Below are positions 54,750 to 64,000 of a DNA stretch of 64,000 nucleotides, one piece after another. This DNA comes from Liriodendron chinense. Taxonomy: Eukaryota > Streptophyta > Magnoliopsida > Magnoliales > Magnoliaceae. The position numbers and the translations under genes were made by a program. How positions within the stretch are numbered: position 1 is the stretch's first letter; each line of letters begins with the position of its first letter. The DNA lies in the NCBI GenBank assembly GCA_003013855.2, contig PVNU02000998.1:248001-312000 (forward strand), read 5' to 3'. The notes beneath the pieces were generated by a model that was not told the origin of the DNA, searched no databases, and was given only the letters and a program-made list of their open reading frames with translations.

Positions 54750-56384
54750 ATGAACCGACTGAAGGTGTCCCCTTGCATAATGGGCTCTGGGATTGAAATA
54801 ACTGAGGGTGCCCCTTGCAGGATGAGAGGCTCAAACTCTGAACTAGAGTCGATGACACGAATAAACTGGAGATGAGGCTCTTCTTGGCTAATGATAGCTG
54901 GATAGGCAGGAGGTGCCCCTTGCATTGCGGAGACTGGACCGACTGGAGATGCCCCTTACAGGATGAGGGGTTCTGAAATTGGATTGGTTGGGGTCCCGCT
55001 TGCCAACCTAGCTTAGGGCAGTGTGGGTCCCATCTCAGCTGTTGTTGCTGCTGGGTTGTCCATGCTGAAGGAGGAATAGTATGTCTTCGATAGAGGCGAT
55101 AAGATCGTCTTCTTCCATTGGATGGGAGATGGGAACACTATCATTATTGCTTTCATATCCGGTAGGCTCACCTTCCACTATCGGTTGTACTGGAGAGGCT
55201 TGCTGAGGCCACTAAGGGGAGATCATTCCAGCCCTTATTCGGGCTTCGACTTGTTCCCCGACGCGGATGAGTTGGGTAAAGTTGGCATACAGATATGAGA
55301 CGAGGTATCCAGAGATCCTCGAATTTGTTGAGTTGATGATCATGGGGATTTGCTCATCATCGTCGATGTGTGTCTTCATTCTAGCGGCCATTGCCCGCCA
55401 CCGTCCAATGTAAGCTGATAATGATTCATCATTCCCCTGCCTTAAGGTTGTAAGATTCGCCCTTCTAGGTGCTAAGTTAAGATTGTATGCGAATCTGTCA
55501 ACAAAAGCCTGGGAAAGCTGTTCCCACGTCCTGATGCGATGGTAGTCCAATGATGTCTACCAGTTTAGGGCATTGCCCTTCAGAGATTTTTGAAACAAGC
55601 GGATGAGTGCTCCATCATTTCCTGCTACGGCATCAAGCTCTCCACAGAAAGCTCGTAGGTGGTCTGCAGGACACCCTGTCCCATCATATCTTTTTAATTT
55701 TGATACCTGGAAGCCTTGAGGTACCATCGATCGGAAAATGGACACAGGTCCTTGAACTTAGTGGATGGAAGATCCACCCCTTGTTGCTTCTGCAACTTCC
55801 TCTTCATCTCTTGCATCTGCTCTCGGAGTTGCTCTATTTCGGAGGGACCAGTTGAAGGAGATCTTGCCCCTTGCCAGGACTGAGATGGCCCCCTTTCATA
55901 ATAATTAGTGTCATTGATGCTCCTATGATTCTTGCTTAAAGGAGATTGGGCTTGGTAATTACTCCCATTGTAGGGACTTTGTTGGACTAGAAGCTGAGAA
56001 GGGAGACTGCAAAGAAATCCCAGTCACATGAGGATATTGAAATTGGCTGGAACTCCCATTAGGGAGAGGATACTGGAATTGGCTGGGAGTTCTGGTTGTG
56101 GGGTGTGACTAAAAATGGCTCTCATTTGTAGGAGGATATTGGAAGAAATACCCCGAGGTTGAGGGTTGTTCTGATTGAAGGCCCCTGTTAGGAGGGTATC
56201 GAAAGTCCTGAGTGATCTCTGGCGGTTGTGGTTGGGTTGAACTGGAGGCCGGGAGGGCTTTAGATGGTTGTTGAGATTGCTGAATTGGGCTAACTTGATT
56301 GTTGACTGCTGCGATAGCTTGTGCTTGCATGAATTGGAAGAGCATTTCTTGCATTGCTCTCATTCCTTGTGCTAATTCTTGCAT
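54750..56384 (-). pseudogene. Gag of element C, broken
   Basis: 56384-56109 starts MQELAQGMRAMQEMLFQFMQ and equals the N-terminus of A. 55745-55557 has LKRYDGTGCPADHLRAFCGE and FQKSLKGNALNW. 55550-55212 has WEQLSQAFVDRFAYNLNLAP. These are the retrotransposon Gag blocks. 54925-54780 shows LILQGAPSV-type repeats. The zinc-type motif region is missing between 55212 and 54925. Confidence 0.85.
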
Positions 56385-56697
56385 GATTGGCGTATTCTCA
56401 ATTGGTTGTTACACTGGAGGTTGCGCTTCGGCCATGTCGAGGGCAGGGAAGAGGTGAGCTTCCTCTTTGTGATCGGACATGGCTTGCTGAGCTCGAGTGC
56501 GGATTATGCTGCAAAAGGGAAGTTGTTTCCGAAGACGTTGAGCCCGAGTAGGCGCAATGGTGAGGAATATGCTCTACTCTTTTTTTTTTTTTATAGATGA
56601 AATGTTATGCAGATGAGATTGTATGAGGACCAATGACTTTCAAGTACAGGAGAGATTCTGCTTTTCAAGTTGGATCACTACTAGTGGGACTAGCATA

Positions 56698-56715
56698 TCC
56701 CCAGCGGAGTCACCA
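56698..56715 (-). promoter_or_regulatory. Primer-binding site of element C
   Basis: The minus strand reads TGGTGACTCCGCTGGGGA, two bases inside the LTR end. One base departs from the TGGCGACTC consensus. Confidence 0.85.
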
Positions 56716-56717
56716 TC

Positions 56718-58046
56718 TGTGGACACTCGCCTTTCCGCGCTCCCGACCCTCCCTTTCGAAAAAGGGGGATGTGCGTGCGAATCGCTGTTTGTACCACTGG
56801 CTCGCTTCATTCTCGAGGGCTTTTTCTCGGTTGTCGTGTTAAGTTGGATACGTTTGGATGAATTTGTATAAGACCAGAGTCGCCACTAGCCAGTTACTTC
56901 GAATCTACAATCGGCTAGACCCCGTAGAAACGTTAGAAAAGGGAATCCGAAGATTCCTTCCTCTAAAATGACTCCTTTTGATCTGCGGCCAGATATTCGA
57001 GGTAAGGTATCACGGTTACAGGGTGGGAAGATGTTAAGCATCCCACTCTGCCCGTACCGAAGTACGGTCTCTACTTCACAGAATTAAACTAATACTTGAA
57101 AGTCTGATTTAATCTCGTACACTCTCATGAATGATATAATGCGTGTATGTAGGTCTGAACAGTAAGAGTTTCTGATGGGCATGTTTTCATTAATGGGCAA
57201 GCCCAGAGCATACACTCGAACTGATGGGTGCTTTATGTGGGATGCATGCTATGTATTTAAATAATTAAAGTGTTTATAGTGATATGATAAGCAGGGGGGT
57301 TGGAAGAATAGTAAATTTTGCACTTATGCTAGATGCGGATGAGATGATGCTAGTAAAGAGTAGCTGGATGGATAGAGGTGTCGCAAGGATTTGCTTTGAG
57401 TGGCTAGATTAGGACTTGGATAGCTGGGGAGACTTGGACCAGGGTTAGGCTCTTCTCACTCGGGCTCTCCTTGGTGGGGGAATGGACTAAAGGGGGGGTG
57501 GAGATGGACTCGGAGCTCTCGGGCTGAAAGATGGGAAGTGGATGCTGTGAATGAGAATGGGCGGGGGTATTTATAGCTGCAAAGGATGGCAGCTTCGGTA
57601 ATTATGCTTGGGCGGCCCTCAGGGTGCTGCTCGTATGGCCTCATTGTTCCAGCTTCGGAGCGTACGGCCCCCGAACCTGAAGCAGCAAAGCCCGAGGTTC
57701 GAGGTTCATACCTACTCCGAAGCTGTGGCTTCGAACCAGGTGAGTTGACTAGGTTTGAAAGATGGATTGACACGGTGAGTTGACTTGGTGCAGGGGCTGG
57801 ACTGACTCAGTGAATTGACTCAGCAGGTTGACTCACAAGTTTGACTTTTTTTTACTGGTTTTTCTTATGGGTGGTTTTTCGGCTGATATTTAGGGGTGAG
57901 TTGACTGTGTTCAGGCTTGAGCTGGGCTATGGATTGGGGCTTACAAGGGTGAGTTTGTCTGGGTTTGGACACGGGATTTGGGGGTATGGTCCTCCATTCA
58001 TTCAGCTATCTCTACCAATATTGTAGCTGAAGGTGGGGTGTCTACA
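56718..58046 (-). repeat. 5' LTR of element C
   Basis: 1329 bp from TGTGGACACTCG to TGTCTACA on the plus strand. It matches the LTR of A, with the TATA box at 57576-57567, the UUCG hairpin at 57052-57067 and the TTGACT cluster near 57740-57905. It lacks the 147-bp duplication of A. Confidence 0.9.
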
Positions 58047-58660
58047 TTAATTTTTATGGGACTTGATCTTTCTCCCCTTTTTTGTCAACAATTGACAAAC
58101 TATTCTCTCCCCCTTAATAATATATCAATTAAGGTTAAGGTAAGAGTAGATAGTATGTCGCAAGCTATAACTATAAGCACATGCTAACAAGAAGAGTATG
58201 TGATGCATGAACTTTAAAACATGGAGTATGCTAAGGAATATAATTAACAAGAAAATGTAACTATTTAGGCATAGTTAATAATGCATAATTGGTCAAAGAT
58301 ATACATTCAATAAAAGCATAAGGGCTTATAGCGCAATCAACCAACCTCCCCTAATGGTATATCAAGACCAATCCTAAGAAAAGATTAGCATATAATGAAG
58401 CATGTAATTCAACAATATTAGCTAATCTAAGTAGAGAGATAGTCTAGCAGCAAATATATAAAATAAAAGCAAGGCTAAACTACCAAATTTGGGCCAATGA
58501 GGCTTGAATCCTCTGATTTGCCCATACACACAAAAATGAGGTTGAAATCCTCAAATATTCCTATAGAATCACTTTCTAGCTACCCTTACTAACTATGTTT
58601 AGTTTGAAAGGCCTAAGCGTAACTAATTTCCTCAACATCCTCATAAAATGTAGCATGAGG
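58047..58660 (-). other. Noncoding interior of copia element D
   Basis: AT-rich without open frames. The minus strand has two purine runs, AAGGGGGAGAGAA near 58115-58101 and AAAGGGGAGAAAG near 58083-58068, like the multiple polypurine tracts of some plant copia elements. If this is the region before the 3' LTR, element D had no pol between gag and it. Confidence 0.5.
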
Positions 58661-58669
58661 TGAGAGGTT

Positions 58670-59774
58670 GGGAACTCCTTCTCCTAGAAGGGATAGCGAT
58701 CGGAATCCTCTTTTAGATTAGGGGGAAGAGAGGTAGTGGTGAAAGTCATGAGAGCTCTTACTATATTTTGGCTTTCATTACTTGTAGAGTTACTAGATTT
58801 GGATTCAGACTCCTTCGTATCATTCAAAGTGGCAATTATTGCCTTTTTTACCTTTCGGTTTAGGCTCTTTCGGACATTTCGGGGTAATATGACCACGATG
58901 ACCGCAACCGTAACATTTGACGAATTTGGGTTTGAATGATTTTTCTTTGTATTTTTCATCCTTCCTTCTTATCATGGCTACCCCCTCTATCAAATTTGAG
59001 GAGCCGTCTAAATTTTCTATTTATCTTATCTTCCTCATCATCACTAGCTTCTTTTGACTCACTCTTAATTTTCTTATGTTTGTGAGAGAACTTTAAAGTG
59101 ATGCTTTTCTTTCTAAAAGGGGCCTTAAAGTGTAGTTCATGAGTTTGTAGATAACTTATGAGTTCATCTATTTTCATGTTGTCTATGTCTCTACACTCCT
59201 CTGAGGCTACTACCTTAGTGTTAAATCTCTCTGGGAGGGACCTACATATTTTTCTACATATATGTCATTCCAGAACCCATTCCCCTAAAGCAAACATGGA
59301 GTTACAAATATCAGACAGTTGTGTATAAAACTCCATAAAAGTTTTAGACTCCTCCATTTTAATATTTTAAATTTGGTAGTTAAGAGCTGAAGCTTCGAGC
59401 ATCTTATTGTGCTAGTTCCCTTGTGGGTAACCTTAAGTATGTCCCACACTTCTTTAGAGGTTGCGCATGTGAGAATGCGCTGAAATTCTTTCGGAAAAAC
59501 CTCACAGCAAATTGCATTGAAAGCTTTGGCATTTGCCATGTATTAAGGTCTCTCATTGTCATTCCATTTTTCATCATATTTGGAAATGACAATGTATTTT
59601 TCATCAACCTCCGGTTGTTCGGTGGGTAAGGAATATCCACGTTGTGTGCTTATCCACACCGGATGGTCCATGGATTGTAAGAAAATCCTTCATCCTAGAC
59701 TTCCAATAGGCGTAGTTGAACCCGTCAAAGAATGGTGGACGGCTGGTGGTACCCTCATCTCGGTTAGACATCAT
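58670..59774 (-). pseudogene. Gag of Ty1/copia element D
   Basis: ATG at 59774 (MMSNRDEGTTSRPPFFDGFN, then YAYWKSRMK) starts the N-terminal domain. After a one-base frameshift, 59539-59285 has MANAKAFNAICCEVFPKEFQ and EVWDILKVTHKGTSTI, typical of the UBN2/copia gag domain. 59177-58956 has MKIDELISYLQTHELHF. A CCHC zinc knuckle CYGCGHRGHITPKC lies at 58915-58874. Stops and shifts interrupt it, and no protease, integrase or RT follows. It would package element RNA. Confidence 0.88.
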
Positions 59775-59828
59775 GCTAGTGCTCCGATACTGGATCTTAT
59801 TCTAGACGGTTAAGTACTTGAAGAGCAG

Positions 59829-59844
59829 CCCGCTCTGATACCAA
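59829..59844 (-). promoter_or_regulatory. Primer-binding site of copia element D
   Basis: The minus strand reads TGGTATCAGAGCGGGC, the classical plant copia primer site complementary to initiator-Met tRNA, two bases inside the LTR. Confidence 0.92.
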
Positions 59845-59846
59845 TT

Positions 59847-61815
59847 GAAATTACGTCGATAGTCTAACACAACACCTTCGTATATGCGGAAGTTTAAAGA
59901 GTAATTAGTATTATAGCTAAGTCCTATAGGGGGATGATTAGGACCTTTTGAAATTCTTTTCACATACTTACATAATTTAACAAATTAAACTAAGTAAGCA
60001 AGAACACTTTGACTTCCAAGCCTAAGTGAGTCCAATCACAAGACTAGCATATTGTAAGCAATAAACAACCTAGTCTAAGTATGCATAGATATTTAAATGA
60101 TTAAACAAATCAAGCTCCTAATCTATGCTACCTATGTAGACTTATGAGAATGGATCAATGAGCTCAAGTTTACACAACTAGTGAAAGTACATCTTGTGTG
60201 TGGATGTGCCTATCTAGTATTTAGCATACATTCCTATCAAGCATTCATAATTAATAATTAAACATACAATGCTAAGATAACAATGTGCTCAAATCAATCA
60301 CAAACACAAGCATGTATAGTGGTTCGACTTTAGGTTTACTCCACTCCCGATTTAAGTACTCAACCCCATTGAGCACACTGGCATTCACTATCAGAAGGTT
60401 TTAAATGATGTTCACCTCTTAACCTTTACACGGAGGTTTTACCGGTTCACCTCTTAACCATATACAGAGTTTTGAACAAGGCTAACTCTCAACCCAAACG
60501 CACGTTCACTCTCGTGTCGGGAGGCTCTCCCTTGGAGTCTTTGTTTAGGCCCAGCAAACGAGCCAATGAACGCCAAACAACCCTTAGTCTTTAAGATGAC
60601 AAATGAGCAAAGGAACAGCCAACATCCTTAGTGTTTTAGGCTCTACAAACAAGTCAAGGATCGAAAAACGACCTTAGTTCGAGTTTGACAAACAAACTCT
60701 ACACTCAACTCCCACAGGAAATTGAGTGGATGAGCTCTCAATAAGACAACCTTACTTGTCGGATGAGTCCCTTGTTCAGCACCGGTTCGGGTTGCTTGAT
60801 CTCCGCTTTCCCATGCTTCAATCAGCTTCCCTTGCTCCCCCGATCGTGTTGCCGCTGCGTGACCAATGCCTCAGCTACACTTGATCAATCACCTTGCTTG
60901 TGATGCCTTTGAGATGCCCAAGGTGATAGGAGGGTAGGTTTGAGAACTCTACAACCAATAGGAGTGGGTTGCCTAGAGTTGCTCACCTATAATGATCATC
61001 ATAGAGCTTTAGATAAGGTTTTAACTATCAAGAAAGATCCAAACTTTAGAGATCAAGAGAGGATGAATGTCATCTTCTACATGAGCTTGGAATGCTCTAT
61101 TCCTGTGTGAAATCATAAGGAAGATGCCTTGCAATGGTTAGAGATTGAGCCTTTAATGATCTTCAACAATAGTGGCTTCAATCCTCTCAAAATTCATATT
61201 CTTACCCCTAAAAACGAGCCAAGCCTTTAAATACACAAAGCCCCAACAACTATAAAATGGTTCTTTTCGACCAGTTGATCGACCGGTCGGAGGGGGTCCT
61301 CGATCGGTCAAGTGATCGGTCAAATTAAAGCCTGGACAGTAAAAAGCTTGCTGTCTCAAATTGACTGGTCGTTGACTGGTTGAGCGACCGGTCGTATTAA
61401 GCTCAGACAGGTTTTTTTTTCAATGGGAAGCTTGCTGTCCATTTTATGCCATCCGCCAACTAGTCTGGCGATAGGTCTAAGGCATGAAAAAAACGCATTT
61501 TGTCAGTTGTGTTTTGCAGCAGTTCATGCAACCTCTTGGGCATTGAATTGGTGATCTTTTGAGACACCTAGGGCCAATCTAAGATGACTAAAGGTATCCG
61601 AATGGTCATGGTCATGGTCATCTAGAGGTTATGGTTATTGTTAAGTTCAAGGTTAAGGCACACAAAGGCATCTCTTTTACCCATTTCTTCTTCCTAGGTG
61701 CAGCTGGTCCGTCTTAAGTCTTCGATCTTTGTCTTCATTAAGCTCACCCAACACTAGACTCACTGACCTAAGTGATTGACAAACAAGGTGCACTAGTATG
61801 CCACAAAAAAGTGCA
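59847..61815 (-). repeat. 5' LTR of copia element D
   Basis: The inner end is TGAAATTACG at 59847. The first 714 bases match the truncated LTR at 50559. The outer end is uncertain: CA candidates lie near 61804-61815, just before a G-rich stretch. A cluster of GACCGGTCG and GATCGGTCAA words at 61262-61400 is common in plant copia LTRs. The LTR would be about 1.97 kb. Confidence 0.7.
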
Positions 61816-61860
61816 CTAATAGGGGGGGTGTGTGAGGGTACCCCCCCACAAATCGAAGCT

Positions 61861-61881
61861 GGGGGGGGGGGGGGGGGGGGG
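61861..61881. repeat. Run of 21 G
   Basis: A pure G homopolymer, with shorter G runs at 61821-61828 and a C run at 61851-61857. Its length in an assembly is unreliable. Confidence 0.9.
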
Positions 61882-61959
61882 TGTTCAGAGGGAGGCGGTG
61901 CCGAAGCATAGAAACGAGGTCCAATTGCTGTACAAAAAGTGCATCACTGATCCATTAGA

Positions 61960-63450
61960 TTTCGATATTTTATGGTTGAGCAGATGAATTGCAAGTGAGA
62001 TCTATGGATTGCAGATATGAGCTATGGATGACAGTTGGGCGACATGGATCACAGATGTGTGAAGTGGATCGCAGATCTGTACACTAGATAGCAAATCCAC
62101 TTCACACTTTTGCGATCCATAGTTGCCAGCTGCGATCAATGCCGGACATGTAATGGTGTCCAAATGAGGTGATTACAAAGACATTTAAAAGCTTATTCAA
62201 TTAACTTTCCAATAAGTACATGATTACTTAAATCAGACATGTAAACGATGGAGTTATGACCGATTTCGTGGGACACAATGATCATTGACGATCCATAGTA
62301 TGTATCTGCAGTCTATAGTGACTTGGCTACCAAATGGTGTCTAAATGAGGTGATTCTAAAGCCATTTGGAAGCTTATTCAATTATCTTTCCAAAAAGTAC
62401 TTGATCACTCAAATCAGATACGTAACGAGGGAGTTATGACCATTTTCATGAGACAGCGATCATTGGCGATCCATAGTGACTTGGATCCACGTTTGAGAAA
62501 TTAAATATTTTTTAAATGAGGTAATTCAAAATTTATTTGAAATATCATTCAATTATCTTTCCAACAAGTACTTGATTACCCAAATCAGACATGTAACGAG
62601 GGAGTTATAACCGTTTTCGTGGGACATAGTGATTATCAGTGATTCACAGTGTGTATCTGCGATCTATAGTGACTTGGCTATCAAATGCTATCCAAATGAT
62701 GTGATTCGAAAACCACTTGAAATTTCATTCAAATAGCTTTCCAACAAGTACTTGATCACCCAAAACGAACATATAACAAGGGAGTTATGAATGTTTTCGT
62801 GGGATACAGTGATTATTGATGATCCATAATGTGTATCTACAATCCATAGTGACTTGGACCCAGTTTTGAGCTATCAAATGGTGTCCAAATGAGGTGATTC
62901 GAAATCCATTTGAAAGCTCATTCAATCATCTTTCCAAGTAATACTTGATCACACAAATCGAACATGTAACAAAGGAGTTATGATCGTTTTTGTGGGATAG
63001 TGAGCATCGGCGATCCATAGTGTGAGTTTGCGATCCAAAGTGACTTGGACCCACTTTTGAGCTATCAAATGGTGTTAAAATGAGGTTATTCCAAAGACAT
63101 TTGAAAGCTCATTCAATTAAATTTCCAACAAGTACTTGGTCACCTGAATCGGACATGTAATGAAGGAGTTATGATCATTTTCGTGGAACACAGTGAGCAT
63201 CGACGATCCACATCGTGTATTTGCAATCTTTAGTGACTTGGACCCACTTTTGAGCTATCAAATTGTGTCAAAATAAGGTGATTCTAAAGCCATTTGAATG
63301 CTTATTCAATTAACTTTTTGACAAATACTTGATCACTCAAATTGAACATGTTGTAAGGGAGTTATGATAGTTTTCGTAGGACACAATGAGTATCGACGAT
63401 CCATAGTGAGTATTTGCAATCCACAGTAACTTGGACCTACTTTTGGGGCT
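61960..63450. repeat. Tandem array of about 180-193 bp units, seven copies
   Basis: The word ATGAGGTGATT (with variants) starts at 62164, 62345, 62516, 62696, 62889, 63080 and 63273, giving intervals 181, 171, 180, 193, 191 and 193. Each unit also carries AAGTACTTGATCAC, GGGAGTTATGA and GATCCATAGTG. Nothing codes. The shorter-period GATCGCAGATCTG-type repeats at 61990-62110 lead into it. The unit length is in the satellite range, but seven diverged copies may equally be part of a larger transposon. Confidence 0.85.
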
Positions 63451-63456
63451 CACAAT

Positions 63457-63891
63457 TAGGGCTGTCAATGGCACGAATCATGATCCGTATCCGATCCACA
63501 TCTGCTCCGATTTAATCGAATTCGGATCAATAATCAGATCATCGAGTCGGATACGGATACCCAAAGACGATCCGTTTAATATTCGGGTCAGGATTCGGAT
63601 CAACCTTGATCCGGCCCGTTAACGACCCGATTTAAAAAAAAAAAAAAAACCTAGCCGTCTCCTTCGTCTCTACTCTCCACGCACGCAATCATGAGCTGTA
63701 TCATATTCGGATATCGGGTTGGATCATATTCGGATCGGAAACGGATTTTAAAATGTTTAAACGGGTCGGGTTCGAATCATATACTTGTGATCCGAATCGG
63801 ATTCAGGTCGGATTCGGGTCGGATATATCTTAATCTGATCGGATATGGATCATCACTGATCCGGCTCGTATCTGACCCGTTGACAACCCTA
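63457..63891. mobile_element. hAT-type MITE, 435 bp
   Basis: The ends are TAGGGCTGTCAATGG and CCGTTGACAACCCTA. The flanks are CTCACAAT at 63449-63456 and 63892-63899, a perfect 8-bp target duplication. Inside, ATCCG and CGGAT words alternate and a run of 17 A lies near 63634-63650. Noncoding. Confidence 0.9.
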
Positions 63892-64000
63892 CTCACAATG
63901 ATGTATGTGATTTAAATCCACATCATCCAACCATCTTGAAAGCTCATTTTAGGGCATGATACCAAAAATAAAGTTGATTCAAATCTTAGGTGGACCATAC
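63892..64000. mobile_element. Left arm of a foldback element, continues beyond the window
   Basis: CACAATGATGTATGTGATTT followed by CCACATCATCCAACCATC and GCTCATTTTAGGGCATGATA is the standard left arm of the foldback family. Its outermost bases (TGGGGCTCACAAT) lie before the hAT MITE at 63444-63456. Confidence 0.7.

Larger units (their letters stand above)
51300..58046 (-). mobile_element. Element C: deleted Tat element related to A
   Basis: From the right it has an LTR (58046-56718), primer site (56715-56698), gag fragments and post-protease linker, then pieces matching the ends of pol in A. RT and RNase H are missing: sequence equivalent to A 6740 is followed within about 100 bases by sequence equivalent to A 4630. 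Much of integrase, the antisense ORF and the 3' LTR are also absent. The element ends where copia LTR sequence begins. It is inside copia element D, whose halves flank it. Confidence 0.85.

Noticed and set aside
57456..57783. ORFs inside the LTR of element C
   Set aside because: The LTR is regulatory sequence; the equivalent region of A has no matching open frame.
1..64000. CRISPR arrays, bacterial operons, phage or defence systems
   Set aside because: The repeats present are LTR, MITE or satellite types, and the genes are plant retroelement and intron-containing plant genes.

Overview
The window is repeat-rich plant nuclear DNA. The signs are Ty3/gypsy elements of the Tat lineage with a second, archaeal-type RNase H, a Ty1/copia gag with an initiator-Met primer site, hAT-type MITEs with 8-bp target duplications, and one intron-containing plant gene. 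A family of long inverted repeats whose ends read GGGCCCACCNTGATGTATG recurs through the intergenic DNA. From memory only, it resembles repeats of magnoliid genomes (laurel/magnolia group), so the taxon is a guess.

Layout. (1) 1-32682: Tat element A on the minus strand, cut by the left window edge. It has its 5' LTR, primer site, gag, protease, RT, two RNase H regions, integrase and, beyond integrase, an opposite-strand ORF (1-2542). (2) 12901-31786: Tat element B on the plus strand, complete with two LTRs (2220 and 2299 bp), inserted in the 5' LTR of A. It has the same plan, with a long antisense region (23094-28144) carrying a plant-mobile-domain-like protein between pol and the 3' LTR. Both elements are dead: each has nonsense codons and frameshifts, and in B the RT catalytic YVDD has become YVVN. 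(3) 32683-42820: intergenic DNA made largely of long-TIR foldback elements plus one hAT MITE. (4) 42965-43994: the only ordinary host gene, three exons encoding a 211-residue single-domain CRAL-TRIO (SEC14-like) protein, with a TATA box and a two-codon upstream ORF. (5) 43995-50558: intergenic DNA with more foldbacks, a hAT MITE, CT microsatellites and a doubtful LTR remnant. (6) 50559-61815: a copia element D (minus strand) with a truncated 3' LTR, gag and a 5' LTR. It surrounds element C (51300-58046), a deleted relative of A that has lost RT, RNase H, most of integrase, the antisense ORF and its 3' LTR. (7) 61960-64000: a tandem array of about 180-190 bp units, then a hAT MITE sitting in a foldback end.

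No CRISPR array, rRNA or tRNA gene was seen. The most unusual signals are: antisense accessory ORFs at the same place in two Tat elements; repeated short peptides shared by A and C (QGHNLP, LQGA-type and VKTRKGA); a C(UUCG)G hairpin in the A/C LTR transcript; a doubled primer-binding site in B; and two hAT MITEs inserted in nearly the same short site of the foldback family.
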